64,000 bases of DNA from an uncultured Litoreibacter sp. (GTDB lineage: Bacteria; Pseudomonadota; Alphaproteobacteria; Rhodobacterales; Rhodobacteraceae), in assembly GCA_947494435.1 (NCBI GenBank), contig CANLUY010000001.1, positions 124,001 to 188,000 on the forward strand, given 5' to 3'. The notes below the pieces were generated by a model. It was not told the origin of the DNA and did no database searches. It saw only the letters and a program-made list of their open reading frames with translations. Position 1 is the first letter of the stretch; each line of letters begins with the position of its first letter. A program made the position numbers and the translations under genes. Shown here piece after piece: positions 49,079 to 58,053 of the stretch.

Positions 49079-49840
49079 TCAACTTTTAATGCGGTAACCT
49101 GTTTTGAAAATCCACCATATCACGGCAAGACAGGCCGCCATGAAGAAGGTGATGGCCATCAGGCTGATCGCAATCGGAACGTCTGCCGTGTCAAAGAACG
49201 CCCATCGGAAGCCTGAAATCAGATAGACAACCGGATTGAACATGGAGATCGTCTGCCAGACGGGCGGCAACATAGAGATGCCGTAAAACGCGCCCCCTAA
49301 GAAAACCAAAGGGGTGATGACGAGCAATGGGATCAATTGCAATTGCTCGAAATTTTGCGCCCAGATGCCGATGATGAAGCCAAGCAGTGAGAAACTGAAG
49401 CAGGTCATCAGCAAGAATGCCACCATGGCACCGGGGTGGGCGATCTGCATATCCACAAAGAACCAAGCCGTGCCGAGGATCACACAGCCGATAAACAGCG
49501 CCTTGGTCGCTGCCGCGCCGACATAACCCACGACGATCTCGAAGAAAGAAACTGGTGCAGAGAGTAGTTCGTAGATCGTGCCGATGAATTTGGGGAAATA
49601 GATACCGAAAGATGCATTTGCTGTGGCTTGGGTCATCACGGACAACATTACCAAACCAGGCACGATGAACGCGCCATAGCTGACCCCTTCCACGCTTTCG
49701 ATACGGCTGCCAATGGCTGTGCCAAAGACCACGAAGTAAAGTGAGGTTGAGATCACCGGAGAAATAAAGCTCTGCATCAATGTGCGAAAAAACCGTGCCA
49801 TTTCAAACAGGTATATTGCTTTAACTGCTTGCAGGTTCAT
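49079..49840 (-). CDS. ABC-2 type transporter permease
   Basis: This 253-residue inner-membrane protein has six membrane segments and the ABC-2 signature around [35 protein letters not shown]. It resembles YadH. It pairs with the ATPase gene upstream by an ATGA overlap. Exporters of this type move glycans, drugs or lipids, but the substrate here is unknown. Confidence 0.93.
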   Translation of the reverse strand: MNLQAVKAIYLFEMARFFRTLMQSFISPVISTSLYFVVFGTAIGSRIESVEGVSYGAFIVPGLVMLSVMTQATANASFGIYFPKFIGTIYELLSAPVSFFEIVVGYVGAAATKALFIGCVILGTAWFFVDMQIAHPGAMVAFLLMTCFSFSLLGFIIGIWAQNFEQLQLIPLLVITPLVFLGGAFYGISMLPPVWQTISMFNPVVYLISGFRWAFFDTADVPIAISLMAITFFMAACLAVIWWIFKTGYRIKS

Positions 49841-50763
49841 CGTGCATCCTCCACCAGACCAACGAAGATATCTTCGAGCGAGGATTGATGGGTGGAGACA
49901 TCTTTAAGCACGAGCCCCGCCTGCGCAAGGTCCCCGAGCAGTTGTGTAATTCCCGTTCGCTCCGCGCCCGTATCGTAGCTGTAAATCACGACCCGCCCCT
50001 CTTTCGCCAAGCTGAGATCGTAGGTTTTAAGCGCGGGCGGAATGGCATCAATGGGCGTCTGCAACTCAATCGAAAGCTCCTTGCGACCCATTTGCGACAT
50101 CAGCGCGTCTTTCTCTTTCACAAGCAGGATTTCACCGCCTGAGATGACGCCGACGCGGTCGGCAATCGCTTCCGCCTCTTCGATATAATGCGTTGTCAGA
50201 ATGATGGTCACGCCGTCTTTCTTCAAACCGCGCACGATCTCCCACATGTCTTTGCGCAGCTCGACATCGACCCCGGCGGTTGGTTCATCCAAAAACAACA
50301 CACGTGGATCATGGCTGAGCGCTTTGGCGATCAGCACACGGCGCTTCATGCCACCTGACAGCTCCATGATACGCGCGTCTTTCTTGTCCCATAATGACAG
50401 TTGTCGCAGGATTTGTTCGATACGTGCATCATTGCGCGGCTTGCCAAACAATCCCCGTGAAAAGCGCACTGTATTCAAAACCCGCTCGAACGGTTCGAGA
50501 TTGATTTCTTGCGGCACCAAACCGATGAGCCGACGGGTTTCGCGAAATTCGTCAATGATGTCGTAGCCACCCACTTTGACATGGCCGCCCGTTGGGCTGA
50601 CCATCCCACAAATAGTTGAAATCAAGGTTGTTTTTCCAGCGCCGTTCGGGCCAAGCAAGGCTAGAATTTCGCCCTCCTCGATATCAAGAGAGACCTTTTT
50701 CAGGGCCTCAAAGCCACCCTCATACGTCTTTTCAAGTTGCTGAACCGAGACAATAGCCGTCAT
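49837..50763 (-). CDS. ABC transporter ATP-binding protein
   Basis: The product is about 308 residues. Walker A is GPNGAGKT at 38-45, the signature is [16 protein letters not shown], and Walker B is [13 protein letters not shown]. The C-terminal extension (about 220-308) is typical of YadG/CcmA-type ABC-2 ATPases. I chose the ATG at 50763, which has AGGAGGGG upstream; the frame from 50808 is open but unsupported. It is coupled to the permease. Confidence 0.94.
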   Translation of the reverse strand: MTAIVSVQQLEKTYEGGFEALKKVSLDIEEGEILALLGPNGAGKTTLISTICGMVSPTGGHVKVGGYDIIDEFRETRRLIGLVPQEINLEPFERVLNTVRFSRGLFGKPRNDARIEQILRQLSLWDKKDARIMELSGGMKRRVLIAKALSHDPRVLFLDEPTAGVDVELRKDMWEIVRGLKKDGVTIILTTHYIEEAEAIADRVGVISGGEILLVKEKDALMSQMGRKELSIELQTPIDAIPPALKTYDLSLAKEGRVVIYSYDTGAERTGITQLLGDLAQAGLVLKDVSTHQSSLEDIFVGLVEDAR

Positions 50764-50845
50764 TGCGCCCCTCCTGTCTACGCGCACCCTATGCCTGTCC
50801 CAGACCAAGGGAAAGGTTGGAATTCATTACAAATTTGCAGAATTA

Positions 50846-50861
50846 TTGTGCGCTGGCACAA
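50846..50861. promoter_or_regulatory. candidate operator, inverted repeat TTGTGC-N4-GCACAA
   Basis: A perfect 6-bp inverted repeat around GCTG lies 83 bases ahead of the ABC ATPase start, in the divergent spacer shared with the small gene at 50945. Its AT-rich setting and size suit a dimeric regulator. No regulator gene is adjacent. Confidence 0.4.
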
Positions 50862-50944
50862 AGCTTTTCTAACCTCTGTACGGGATCGGTGACGCGCCCA
50901 CTTCGGTGCGCAATCGGAAACCGCTTCGTTGGATAGTCAGCCCT

Positions 50945-51283
50945 GTGAACTTAAACCAGATCGATGAAATGACACATTTCGCGATCATGCGGACCTCCGA
51001 AGGGTCGCATGGGGCGCGGCGGGCTGTCGAAGGTCTGGCGCGCAAATGGCCAAATGTCACGGGGCTTCAGTTTGTGTTCATCATGGTCAGCGCAGCTTCC
51101 GCGATTGAGGACGTGTTTACGGAAAGCGCGCAAGACATAAAATCACGCGACCAAGCCATGCGGATTGCGGCCGTGTTGGCCGTTGACCTTTTTGCATTGC
51201 AACAGCGAGGCAACTTCGCGCCAACGGGGCGCGATTTGCTCGCCTATTGGGAAGAGGACGACGACTTCTTCCTCAGTTCCTAA
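50945..51283 (+). CDS. small conserved hypothetical protein
   Basis: The product is about 112 residues from a GTG at 50945. A GTG at 50906 and an ATG at 50969 are alternatives, and none has a good ribosome site. I recognise no named domain. The protein looks helical (ARRAVEGLARKWPNVTGLQFVFIMVSAASAIEDVF, then QAMRIAAVLAVDLFALQQ) and ends very acidic (YWEEDDDFFLSS). It has no export signal. Its stop overlaps the convergent rpe stop (CTAA). Confidence 0.65.
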   Translation: MNLNQIDEMTHFAIMRTSEGSHGARRAVEGLARKWPNVTGLQFVFIMVSAASAIEDVFTESAQDIKSRDQAMRIAAVLAVDLFALQQRGNFAPTGRDLLAYWEEDDDFFLSS

Positions 51284-51957
51284 ACCGATGCCCGAATAGC
51301 GCGAATGTTCTCACCATAAGGGGCAGGATTGCTGACACTGCCGCCTTTGAACACGGCGGACCCCGCCACAAGAACATCTGCACCAGCTTCCGCGACCAGT
51401 AGTGCAGTTTCCGGCGTCACACCGCCATCAATCTCTATGTGGATTGGGCGGTCACCGATCATTGCGCGTAGTTTGCGGACTTTCTCAACTTGGGAATGGA
51501 TGAATTTCTGTCCTCCGAAACCCGGGTTCACTGTCATGATGCAGACCAGATCGACCATATCCAGCAGGTAATCCACGCTGTCCAGATCAGTGCCGGGGTT
51601 CAGTGCGACACCAGCCTTGGCCCCTGCCCCGCGAATGGCCTGCAAGGTACGGTGGATATGCGGTCCAGCCTCGACATGGGCGGTGATCACATCCGCCCCA
51701 GCCTCTGCAAACGCTTCGATATACGGATCGACGGGTGCGATCATCAGGTGCACGTCCATGACGGTCTTGATATGCGGCCGGATGGCTTTGCAGGTCGCGG
51801 GGCCAAAGGTGATATTGGGAACGAAATGCCCGTCCATCACGTCGACATGTACCCAATCGGCGCCCTGCGCTTCGATGGCTTCACATTCCAGCCCGAAATT
51901 TGCGAAATCCGCCGACAGGATGGAGGGTGCGATTTTGATGGAGCGGTCAAATGTCAT
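51280..51957 (-). CDS. rpe: ribulose-phosphate 3-epimerase
   Basis: This 225-residue TIM-barrel metalloenzyme interconverts ribulose 5-phosphate and xylulose 5-phosphate. Visible are IKIAPSILSADFANFG with the substrate Ser, VHVDVMDGHFVPN with metal ligands, CIMTVNPGFGGQKFI, and the final phosphate loop VAGSAVFKGG. GAGGAAG precedes the ATG. It serves the pentose phosphate pathway along with the transaldolase at 22.9 kb. Confidence 0.96.
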   Translation of the reverse strand: MTFDRSIKIAPSILSADFANFGLECEAIEAQGADWVHVDVMDGHFVPNITFGPATCKAIRPHIKTVMDVHLMIAPVDPYIEAFAEAGADVITAHVEAGPHIHRTLQAIRGAGAKAGVALNPGTDLDSVDYLLDMVDLVCIMTVNPGFGGQKFIHSQVEKVRKLRAMIGDRPIHIEIDGGVTPETALLVAEAGADVLVAGSAVFKGGSVSNPAPYGENIRAIRASV

Positions 51958-52084
51958 GGCAAAGCTTCCTCACGTTGTTTTCGATGATCTAGAGCAGCTT
52001 GTCTCGAAACACCACAGCCATAGCCACTGCCTAAAAATTATGCTAAGTGAGAACAATTATTTTAAGTTATTTTTGTGAGCTATT

Positions 52085-52531
52085 ATGTCTCTGTCATTTT
52101 TGTTTGTGATCACTTGTGTGATCTTCATTGGCGCGGCTTTGTCGCTTCAGGCCCCCATAAACGCAACGCTTGCCCGTCAGATCGGTGATCCACTTTCTGC
52201 GGCTGCGATCTCTTTCGGGATTGGCTTTGTGGCGCTTGGCGCGCTGTCCATTTTGCGCGGCAGCGGAGCCGCTTTACTAAATTTTGGCTCAGCGCCGGTT
52301 TGGGCCTTATCGGGCGGGCTTTTGGGCGCGCTTTGGGTCTGGGCCGCGATTTGGAGCGTCGGGAAACTGGGCGTGGTCAGTATGATCACAGCCATGATCC
52401 TGGGCCAGTTGATCGCGGCGATGGCAATTGATGCGTTCGGCGCTTTCGGGGTTCCGGTGCAACATGTGACTGCAACACGGGTCCTGGCGATCGGACTTGT
52501 TGCGAGCGGGCTTGTGCTGTCACGGCTTTGA
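52085..52531 (+). CDS. DMT family transporter (YdcZ/DUF606-like)
   Basis: This 148-residue protein has about five membrane segments and matches the short DUF606/YdcZ branch of the drug/metabolite transporters. The N-terminus has SLQAPINATLARQIGDPLSAAAISF, and GALWVWAAIWSVGKLGVVSMITAMILGQLIAAM is the most conserved part. Such single-repeat proteins probably act as dimers. An AT-rich spacer lies upstream. The substrate is unknown. Confidence 0.86.
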   Translation: MSLSFLFVITCVIFIGAALSLQAPINATLARQIGDPLSAAAISFGIGFVALGALSILRGSGAALLNFGSAPVWALSGGLLGALWVWAAIWSVGKLGVVSMITAMILGQLIAAMAIDAFGAFGVPVQHVTATRVLAIGLVASGLVLSRL

Positions 52532-52579
52532 CGGGATGTCACGCTTGCACGTCCCGAGTAGGGGCTTCATTGTGGCCCT

Positions 52580-53563
52580 ATGGAACACATCGCAACATCA
52601 TCCCTGCTGCCTCAGCTGCATCTGAAACGCAATGACGGGACGGAGCTTGATCTGGACTGGGTTATGCGCGTGCAGGCCAACACCTCTGCCATCGAACGCC
52701 GCGCGGCGACCTTGCCGGGGCGGCGCAGCGTCAAGAAAGAGCATCAGGCAGCCTGGCTATTGAAAGCCGTGACCTGCATTGATCTGACGACCTTGTCCGG
52801 CGACGACACGGTGGGCCGCGTGCGCAGGTTGTGTGCCAAGGCGCGCCAGCCGGTGCGGGCGGAGATTTTGGAGCAGCTTGGCGTCAGCGGGATCACGACC
52901 GGTGCGATCTGCGTCTATCACGATATGATCGGGACGGCGGTCGATGCGCTGGACGGCTCAGGCATTCCTGTGGCTGCCGTCTCGACTGGCTTTCCGGCGG
53001 GGCTTTCGCCGTTGCATTTACGCGTGGCCGAGATCGAAGAAAGCGTCAAAGCCGGTGCGCGGGAGATCGACATCGTAATCTCACGCCGCCATGTGCTGAC
53101 CCAGAATTGGCAGGCTTTGTATGACGAAATGCGGTCCTTCCGGGCGGCTTGCGGCGATGCGCATGTGAAGGCGATTTTGGCGACGGGGGAGCTTGGCTCA
53201 CTGCGCAACGTCGCGCGTGCTTCGCTGATCTGCATGATGGCGGGCGCGGATTTCATCAAGACCTCCACTGGCAAGGAGAGTGTCAATGCGACGCTGCCCG
53301 TGTCGCTCGTCATGATCCGCGCGATCCGTGACTATTTCGACGCGACGGGCATCCATGTGGGCTACAAACCTGCGGGCGGAATTTCCAAGGCCAAGGATGC
53401 GATCACCTATCTGGCCTTGATGAAAGACGAATTGGGCAATCGTTGGTTGCAACCCGACTTGTTCCGCTTTGGGGCGTCTTCGCTTCTGAACGATATAGAG
53501 CGTCAGTTGGAGCATCACGTCACCGGCGCCTACTCCGCCTCTTACCGCCATCCGATGGGATAG
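52580..53563 (+). CDS. deoC: deoxyribose-phosphate aldolase
   Basis: This 327-residue class I aldolase splits 2-deoxyribose 5-phosphate to glyceraldehyde 3-phosphate and acetaldehyde. The Schiff-base lysine is K227 in ADFIKTSTGKES. A second active-site lysine is in GYKPAGGISKAKDA. The length is that of the longer eukaryote-like DeoC class rather than the roughly 250 residues of E. coli. It leads the module with the small secreted gene and ALDH16. Confidence 0.95.
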   Translation: MEHIATSSLLPQLHLKRNDGTELDLDWVMRVQANTSAIERRAATLPGRRSVKKEHQAAWLLKAVTCIDLTTLSGDDTVGRVRRLCAKARQPVRAEILEQLGVSGITTGAICVYHDMIGTAVDALDGSGIPVAAVSTGFPAGLSPLHLRVAEIEESVKAGAREIDIVISRRHVLTQNWQALYDEMRSFRAACGDAHVKAILATGELGSLRNVARASLICMMAGADFIKTSTGKESVNATLPVSLVMIRAIRDYFDATGIHVGYKPAGGISKAKDAITYLALMKDELGNRWLQPDLFRFGASSLLNDIERQLEHHVTGAYSASYRHPMG

Positions 53564-53566
53564 GTT

Positions 53567-53818
53567 ATGAGAAAAATAATTCTGCTTGCTGTCTGCGTAG
53601 CCATACTGTCTCACCCCGCTATGGCTGGAGAAGGAACTTTTCTCCTCTATCGAAACTCAATCTTGGACGCATCAATGAGGATCTATATTGCCGCGTTCAA
53701 TGCTGAAGAGGGAGCGGAATACAACTCAGAAAATTGTTGGGTAGCTGCCGACCTCTTCAAGAATCAGGACGGTGTAAAGACAAGGTTTTGGTGTGAACCT
53801 GCCGAGAAGGAGGACTAA
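53567..53818 (+). CDS. small secreted protein of unknown function
   Basis: The product is 83 residues. A clear signal peptide (KIILLAVCVAILSHPAMA-GE) leaves a mature part of about 62 residues with two cysteines, in ENCWVAAD and TRFWCEPAE, that could form one disulfide. It lies 3 bases after deoC and 3 bases before ALDH16. Its last codons contain the ribosome-binding site of the ALDH gene (AAGGAGG at 53807-53813). Its base composition is more AT-rich than the two neighbours. I recognise no family. Confidence 0.75.
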   Translation: MRKIILLAVCVAILSHPAMAGEGTFLLYRNSILDASMRIYIAAFNAEEGAEYNSENCWVAADLFKNQDGVKTRFWCEPAEKED

Positions 53819-53821
53819 CCC

Positions 53822-56128
53822 ATGACAGTCAAAGAGATTTTTGAGACGATGGACTATGGGCCCGCACCTGAGAGCGCGTCCGAGGCGCTAACGTGGCTGT
53901 CAGATCGCGGCGGTATTGCGGGGCATTTCATCAATGGGAAATGGGGGCCGCTCCGCGACGACTTTGACAGCAAGAACCCGGCGACGGGGGAGGAGCTTGC
54001 GGGTGTGACCCAAGGAACGGCGGAAGAGGTCGCAAGCGCCGTGAAAGCCGCGCGCAAGGCGCAACCGTCTTGGGGCAAGGACCCTGAAAAACGGGCGCGC
54101 ATGCTTTATGCGATTGCGCGGGGGATGCAGAAACATAGCCGGCTGCTAGCGGTGATGGAGAGCCTCGACAACGGCAAACCGATCCGGGAGAGCCGCGATA
54201 TCGATGTGCCTTTGGCGATCCGGCATTTCTATCACCATGCGGGCTTTGCACAGTTGATGGACAGCGAGCTGCCCGACCGTGAAGCGCTGGGTGTTTGTGG
54301 GCAGATCATCCCGTGGAATTTCCCGCTGCTGATGCTCGCATGGAAGATCGCGCCTGCCTTGGCGATGGGCAATACGGTTGTGCTGAAACCGGCGGAATAT
54401 ACGTCACTATCCGCGATGGTCTTCGCAGAGATTTGCGACAATGCGGGCGTGCCGCCGGGCGTGATCAATATCGTCACAGGCGACGGCGCCGTGGGTGAGA
54501 TGATTGTGGCCAGCGACGTGGATAAGGTTGCGTTTACCGGTTCGACCTCCGTTGGGCGGAAGATACGCGAAGCGACGGCGGGATCGGGCAAGGCGCTGAC
54601 TTTGGAGCTGGGCGGCAAGTCGCCCTACATTGTTTTTGACGACGCGGATTTGGACAGCGCCGTCGAGGGCCTCGTCGATGCGATCTGGTTCAATCAGGGC
54701 CAAGTCTGCTGCGCAGGCTCACGCCTATTGGTGCAGGAAGGCATCGCGGAGCGGTTCTATGCCAAGCTGAAAACGCGCATGGAGGGGCTGCGGATAGGCG
54801 ATCCTTTAGACAAATGCATCGACGTCGGCGCGGTGGTCGATCCGGTGCAATTGGCGACGATCAAGGGCATGGTCGAGGCGAACACAGAAGGCGAAACCTT
54901 CCAAGCAGGCCCCGCGCCTGCGGGCTGCTTCTACCCGCCGACCTTGATCACAGGGCTCAGCACCGCCTCGCATCTGATGCAGGAAGAGATTTTCGGACCG
55001 GTTCTCGTCTCAACCACATTCCGCACACCGGCAGAAGCCGTGGCGATGGCCAATGACACGCGCTACGGGTTGGCGGCGACGGTCTGGACTGAGAATATCA
55101 ATCTGGCGCTGGATATCGCGCCGAAGCTGGTCTCCGGCATTGTTTGGGTGAATGCGACGAACCTGTTTGACGCGGCGGCCGGTTTCGGTGGCGTACGCGA
55201 AAGCGGGTTTGGGCGTGAAGGCGGTTGGGAGGGGCTGAGCGCCTACACGAAGCCGAAGAGTGCGCCGAAACCGACCAAGCCAATCAAGGTATTTGAAGGC
55301 AGTGGTGGGCTGTCGGACCCGATTGACCGCACGGCGAAGCTTTACATCGGCGGCAAGCAAGCGCGACCTGATGGCGGTTACTCCCGAGTAGTCTATGGAC
55401 CCAAAGGAGCCGCATTGGGCGAGGTCAGCCTCGCCAATCGCAAGGATATTCGAAACGCAGTTGAAGCCGCCCACGGGGCAAAGGCGTGGTCAAAGACAAC
55501 CGGTCATCTGCGCGCGCAGATCTTGTATTATCTGGCCGAGAACCTTTCGGCCCGCAGCGGTGAATTCGCGGACAGACTCAAAGCCATGACCGGTAAGGCA
55601 GGCAAAGCTGAGGTGGAGACAGCGATTTCCACTCTGTTCACCTATGCTGCTTGGGCCGACAAATACGATGGCCAAGTTCACGGCGTCCCAATCCGCGGCG
55701 TCGCTATGGCAATGAAGGAACCTGTGGGCGTGATCGGCGCGCTCTGTCCTGACGCAGCTCCACTCAGCGGGCTTGTTGCGACGCTGGCGCCAGCAATCGC
55801 GATGGGCAATCGCATCGTCTTGGCTGCATCGGAGCCGTTTCCATTGGCTGCGACTGATTTCATCCAAGTGCTTGAAACCTCCGACGTCCCGGGTGGCGTG
55901 GTCAACATTTTGACCGGATCGCATAGCGAGCTTGCGCCGCATCTGGCGTCCCACATGGATGTCGATGCAGTCTGGAGCTTCTCCTCCACTCCGCTTTCAG
56001 AGACGGTGGAACGCGCTTCCGCGACAAACCTGAAGCGGACTTTGGTTTCGCCTGATGTACTGCCCGTCAAAGACATGCTGGCCGCCGCGACGGAGGTGAA
56101 GAATATCTGGGTGCCCTATGGCGAATGA
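53822..56128 (+). CDS. two-domain aldehyde dehydrogenase, ALDH16 family
   Basis: The product is 768 residues. The first ALDH unit (about 30-480) is complete: general base E262 in TLELGGKSP and nucleophile C296 in FNQGQVCCAGSR. The second unit (about 500-768) keeps the ALDH fold signature (LRAQILYYLAENLSARSGEF, KEPVGVIGALCPDAAPLSGLVATLAPAIAMGN) but has no catalytic Cys. It is a shortened pseudo-domain, as known for ALDH16. Next to deoC it would oxidise the acetaldehyde released from deoxyribose phosphate. A perfect AAGGAGG lies 8 bases before the ATG. Confidence 0.94.
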   Translation: MTVKEIFETMDYGPAPESASEALTWLSDRGGIAGHFINGKWGPLRDDFDSKNPATGEELAGVTQGTAEEVASAVKAARKAQPSWGKDPEKRARMLYAIARGMQKHSRLLAVMESLDNGKPIRESRDIDVPLAIRHFYHHAGFAQLMDSELPDREALGVCGQIIPWNFPLLMLAWKIAPALAMGNTVVLKPAEYTSLSAMVFAEICDNAGVPPGVINIVTGDGAVGEMIVASDVDKVAFTGSTSVGRKIREATAGSGKALTLELGGKSPYIVFDDADLDSAVEGLVDAIWFNQGQVCCAGSRLLVQEGIAERFYAKLKTRMEGLRIGDPLDKCIDVGAVVDPVQLATIKGMVEANTEGETFQAGPAPAGCFYPPTLITGLSTASHLMQEEIFGPVLVSTTFRTPAEAVAMANDTRYGLAATVWTENINLALDIAPKLVSGIVWVNATNLFDAAAGFGGVRESGFGREGGWEGLSAYTKPKSAPKPTKPIKVFEGSGGLSDPIDRTAKLYIGGKQARPDGGYSRVVYGPKGAALGEVSLANRKDIRNAVEAAHGAKAWSKTTGHLRAQILYYLAENLSARSGEFADRLKAMTGKAGKAEVETAISTLFTYAAWADKYDGQVHGVPIRGVAMAMKEPVGVIGALCPDAAPLSGLVATLAPAIAMGNRIVLAASEPFPLAATDFIQVLETSDVPGGVVNILTGSHSELAPHLASHMDVDAVWSFSSTPLSETVERASATNLKRTLVSPDVLPVKDMLAAATEVKNIWVPYGE

Positions 56129-56179
56129 ACGGCAAAAACGCCGGACCTTACAGCCCTGCGTCTTCGATACCCCCCAGCG

Positions 56180-56204
56180 AGGCCGATGGAATTTCGGCCT
56201 TTTT
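56180..56204 (+). terminator. terminator after ALDH16
   Basis: A 7-bp stem AGGCCGA / TCGGCCT (56180-56186 with 56194-56200) runs into a T tract. It ends the deoC-ALDH transcription unit 52 bases past the stop. Confidence 0.8.
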
Positions 56205-56295
56205 AGTTGCCTCTTACAATTTAGGAACTGGAAAAATAAGCGGCGAAGCTTGGATAGATCCCCTAAAACACGTCGTGACCAAACTTGTTTTGCAC

Positions 56296-57072
56296 TCAGC
56301 GCGCGCTGCTTGCCTCAATCTGCGCGAACGCATCTGCCAGCCCTGCCTGATAGCTTTCGAACATGCCGATATCAGTATGACCTGCCCCGTCGATCAATCG
56401 CCGTGTGACAGTGGGTAATTGATCGAAAGCGGCGCTGTAGCTGGGCGGGATCAAAGCGTCTTCACTGCCATGGAGCACATGGATCGGCACATCGACAAGG
56501 CGAGCCGCGTCGATGGACTTCCATTTCTGCACGAAGGGCAGCGCGCAAGCCGGCAGATAACCGCGCCTGCTGAGCAGTTTACATAGCCGATCGTAAGGCG
56601 CGACCAGTACGACGCCCGCAATTGGGCGCAGCGATGCGACATGCGTGGCCAAGCCGCTGCCCAGTGAATAGCCTTGAACCACCACAGGCTTGGCTTTTGA
56701 CAGCGCGTAGTCGGCAGCGATCGAGGCGTCTGATTTCAGGACCGTTTCGCTTTGCTGACCGGGCCGCCCTGCGCCGCCACGATACTCAAGCGCGATCACA
56801 TGCCGGTCGGCGGCAATATGCGGCGTGAAAGCGGTGTCGAAGAAGGCCAGCGCCCCCGCGTTACCCATTAAATACAGGACCGTGGGGCCGGACCCTTGAT
56901 GTTCCTGAACGTAGATTGGCGTGCCATCCGCGCCTGCCAGCTCAACGCGCTCAAACCCGTCAAGCACCACATCATCGGGCTGAAACGGGTAGATGAAACG
57001 CGGGTGCAGCCAGATCATCACGGCCGCATATAGCGCATAGGCCGCGATCAGCGCGAGAAGCACCTTCTTCAC
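56296..57072 (-). CDS. alpha/beta hydrolase with membrane anchor
   Basis: The product is 258 residues, starting with GTG at 57072. A single N-terminal membrane segment (LLALIAAYALYAAVMIW) anchors a serine hydrolase of the ABHD13/17-like class. The nucleophile is S136 in GYSLGS, the acid is in HGSEDALIPP, and the His is in DGAGHTDIG. The catalytic domain should face the periplasm. It follows DUF1523 by 9 bases and probably shares its transcript. The substrate is unknown. Confidence 0.86.
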   Translation of the reverse strand: MKKVLLALIAAYALYAAVMIWLHPRFIYPFQPDDVVLDGFERVELAGADGTPIYVQEHQGSGPTVLYLMGNAGALAFFDTAFTPHIAADRHVIALEYRGGAGRPGQQSETVLKSDASIAADYALSKAKPVVVQGYSLGSGLATHVASLRPIAGVVLVAPYDRLCKLLSRRGYLPACALPFVQKWKSIDAARLVDVPIHVLHGSEDALIPPSYSAAFDQLPTVTRRLIDGAGHTDIGMFESYQAGLADAFAQIEASSAR

Positions 57073-57081
57073 CAGCCGAGC

Positions 57082-57771
57082 CTAGTAGCGCTTCTTCTTG
57101 CCTTTGAAACTGTCGAGCCATCCGCGGAAGCCTGCGCGTTTTTCATCCGCATAGGCATCAACGCCGTCCCAGGTGTCAGAGGCGCTGTCGACAATCGGAT
57201 CGATCTTTTCCCTACGGAACCACTGTGTGAGGCGATAGAAGCCCAGCATCAGTCCGGCCAAGATGATCAGCATCAGGATGTTGAAATAGGGGATGAGCCG
57301 CGTGTTGGGATCCTCGATCGGGCGCACGCCCACGGCATTGGGGAAGATTGAAAGGAACTCGTTCCGCCAACCGTAATGCGTCAGCACCACCCATTGCGGA
57401 TCAGAGGCCGTGCTTTTGTTATCAGCCAGCTCCGTCTGCAGGTTCGATGAATCGAGCTTGAAATAAGGCGGCCAGCCCCATCCGGTATCCTCGTTGCGGT
57501 AGACCATCGGACGCTCCCGTCCGGTCTGGATCATACCCAGAAGATAGGTCGTCTTGCGCACCGTGTTCACAAAGCGGATGTCGCGGTTCACGCTGGTGCC
57601 GTCCTGGCCCGTATCGGCCCCGGCCCAGAATATCGAGTTCTCGCCGAAATCAACGCGGCGCACTTCAGTCTCTACGACCCGCGCGACGTCGCGTTGCGGC
57701 AGGGTGTAATGCAGGAAAGCAAGCAGCAGAATCCAGAAGACCGTCCAGAAGGCGCGTTTGATGTAAAGCAT
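57082..57771 (-). CDS. DUF1523 family membrane protein
   Basis: This 229-residue protein has two membrane segments: one at the N-terminus (FWTVFWILLLAFLHYTLP) and one at about 160-180 (YFNILMLIILAGLMLGFY). They enclose a domain with EVRRVDFGENSIFWAGADTGQDG and RDIRFVNTVR. That is DUF1523, largely restricted to Rhodobacterales. The C-terminus is basic and cytosolic. The function is unknown. AGAGA precedes the ATG. Confidence 0.87.
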   Translation of the reverse strand: MLYIKRAFWTVFWILLLAFLHYTLPQRDVARVVETEVRRVDFGENSIFWAGADTGQDGTSVNRDIRFVNTVRKTTYLLGMIQTGRERPMVYRNEDTGWGWPPYFKLDSSNLQTELADNKSTASDPQWVVLTHYGWRNEFLSIFPNAVGVRPIEDPNTRLIPYFNILMLIILAGLMLGFYRLTQWFRREKIDPIVDSASDTWDGVDAYADEKRAGFRGWLDSFKGKKKRY

Positions 57772-57783
57772 TTCTCTGCTCCC

Positions 57784-58053
57784 CTACTGAAAATTCACGA
57801 CATAGATCAGCACGCCGATCACCATATAGGGCACGACAAACACGCCCATAATCAGCTTACGGCGGAGGGAGCCGTCATACTCTTCCAGCCCCTCTTCAAT
57901 AAAGGCTTCACGGTCGCCTTCCTTGATGTCTTCATCCCATTCAACGCCCAGCTTTTTGCGGCGTACAGAACGCGACCACCAGGACAGGATGAAATAGACG
58001 ATCAGCATGACGATGAACGCCATGACGAACAGCCTTAGAATGCCAATGATCAT
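57784..58053 (-). CDS. small two-helix membrane protein
   Basis: This 89-residue protein has membrane segments at about 2-24 (ILRLFVMAFIVMLIVYFILSWW) and near the C-terminus (LIMGVFVVPYMVIGVLIYVV). Between them is a charged loop rich in Glu and Asp (VEWDEDIKEGDREAFIEEGLEEYD). The ATG at 58053 has GAGGAGAGG upstream and overlaps the DUF6638 stop (ATGA). No named family was recognised. Its position between DUF6638 and DUF1523 suggests a membrane partner. Confidence 0.8.
   Translation of the reverse strand: MIIGILRLFVMAFIVMLIVYFILSWWSRSVRRKKLGVEWDEDIKEGDREAFIEEGLEEYDGSLRRKLIMGVFVVPYMVIGVLIYVVNFQ

Noticed and set aside
56125-56418. 97-residue plus-strand frame after ALDH16
   Set aside because: It spans the ALDH terminator and then runs antisense into the hydrolase gene. 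The sequence looks non-coding.
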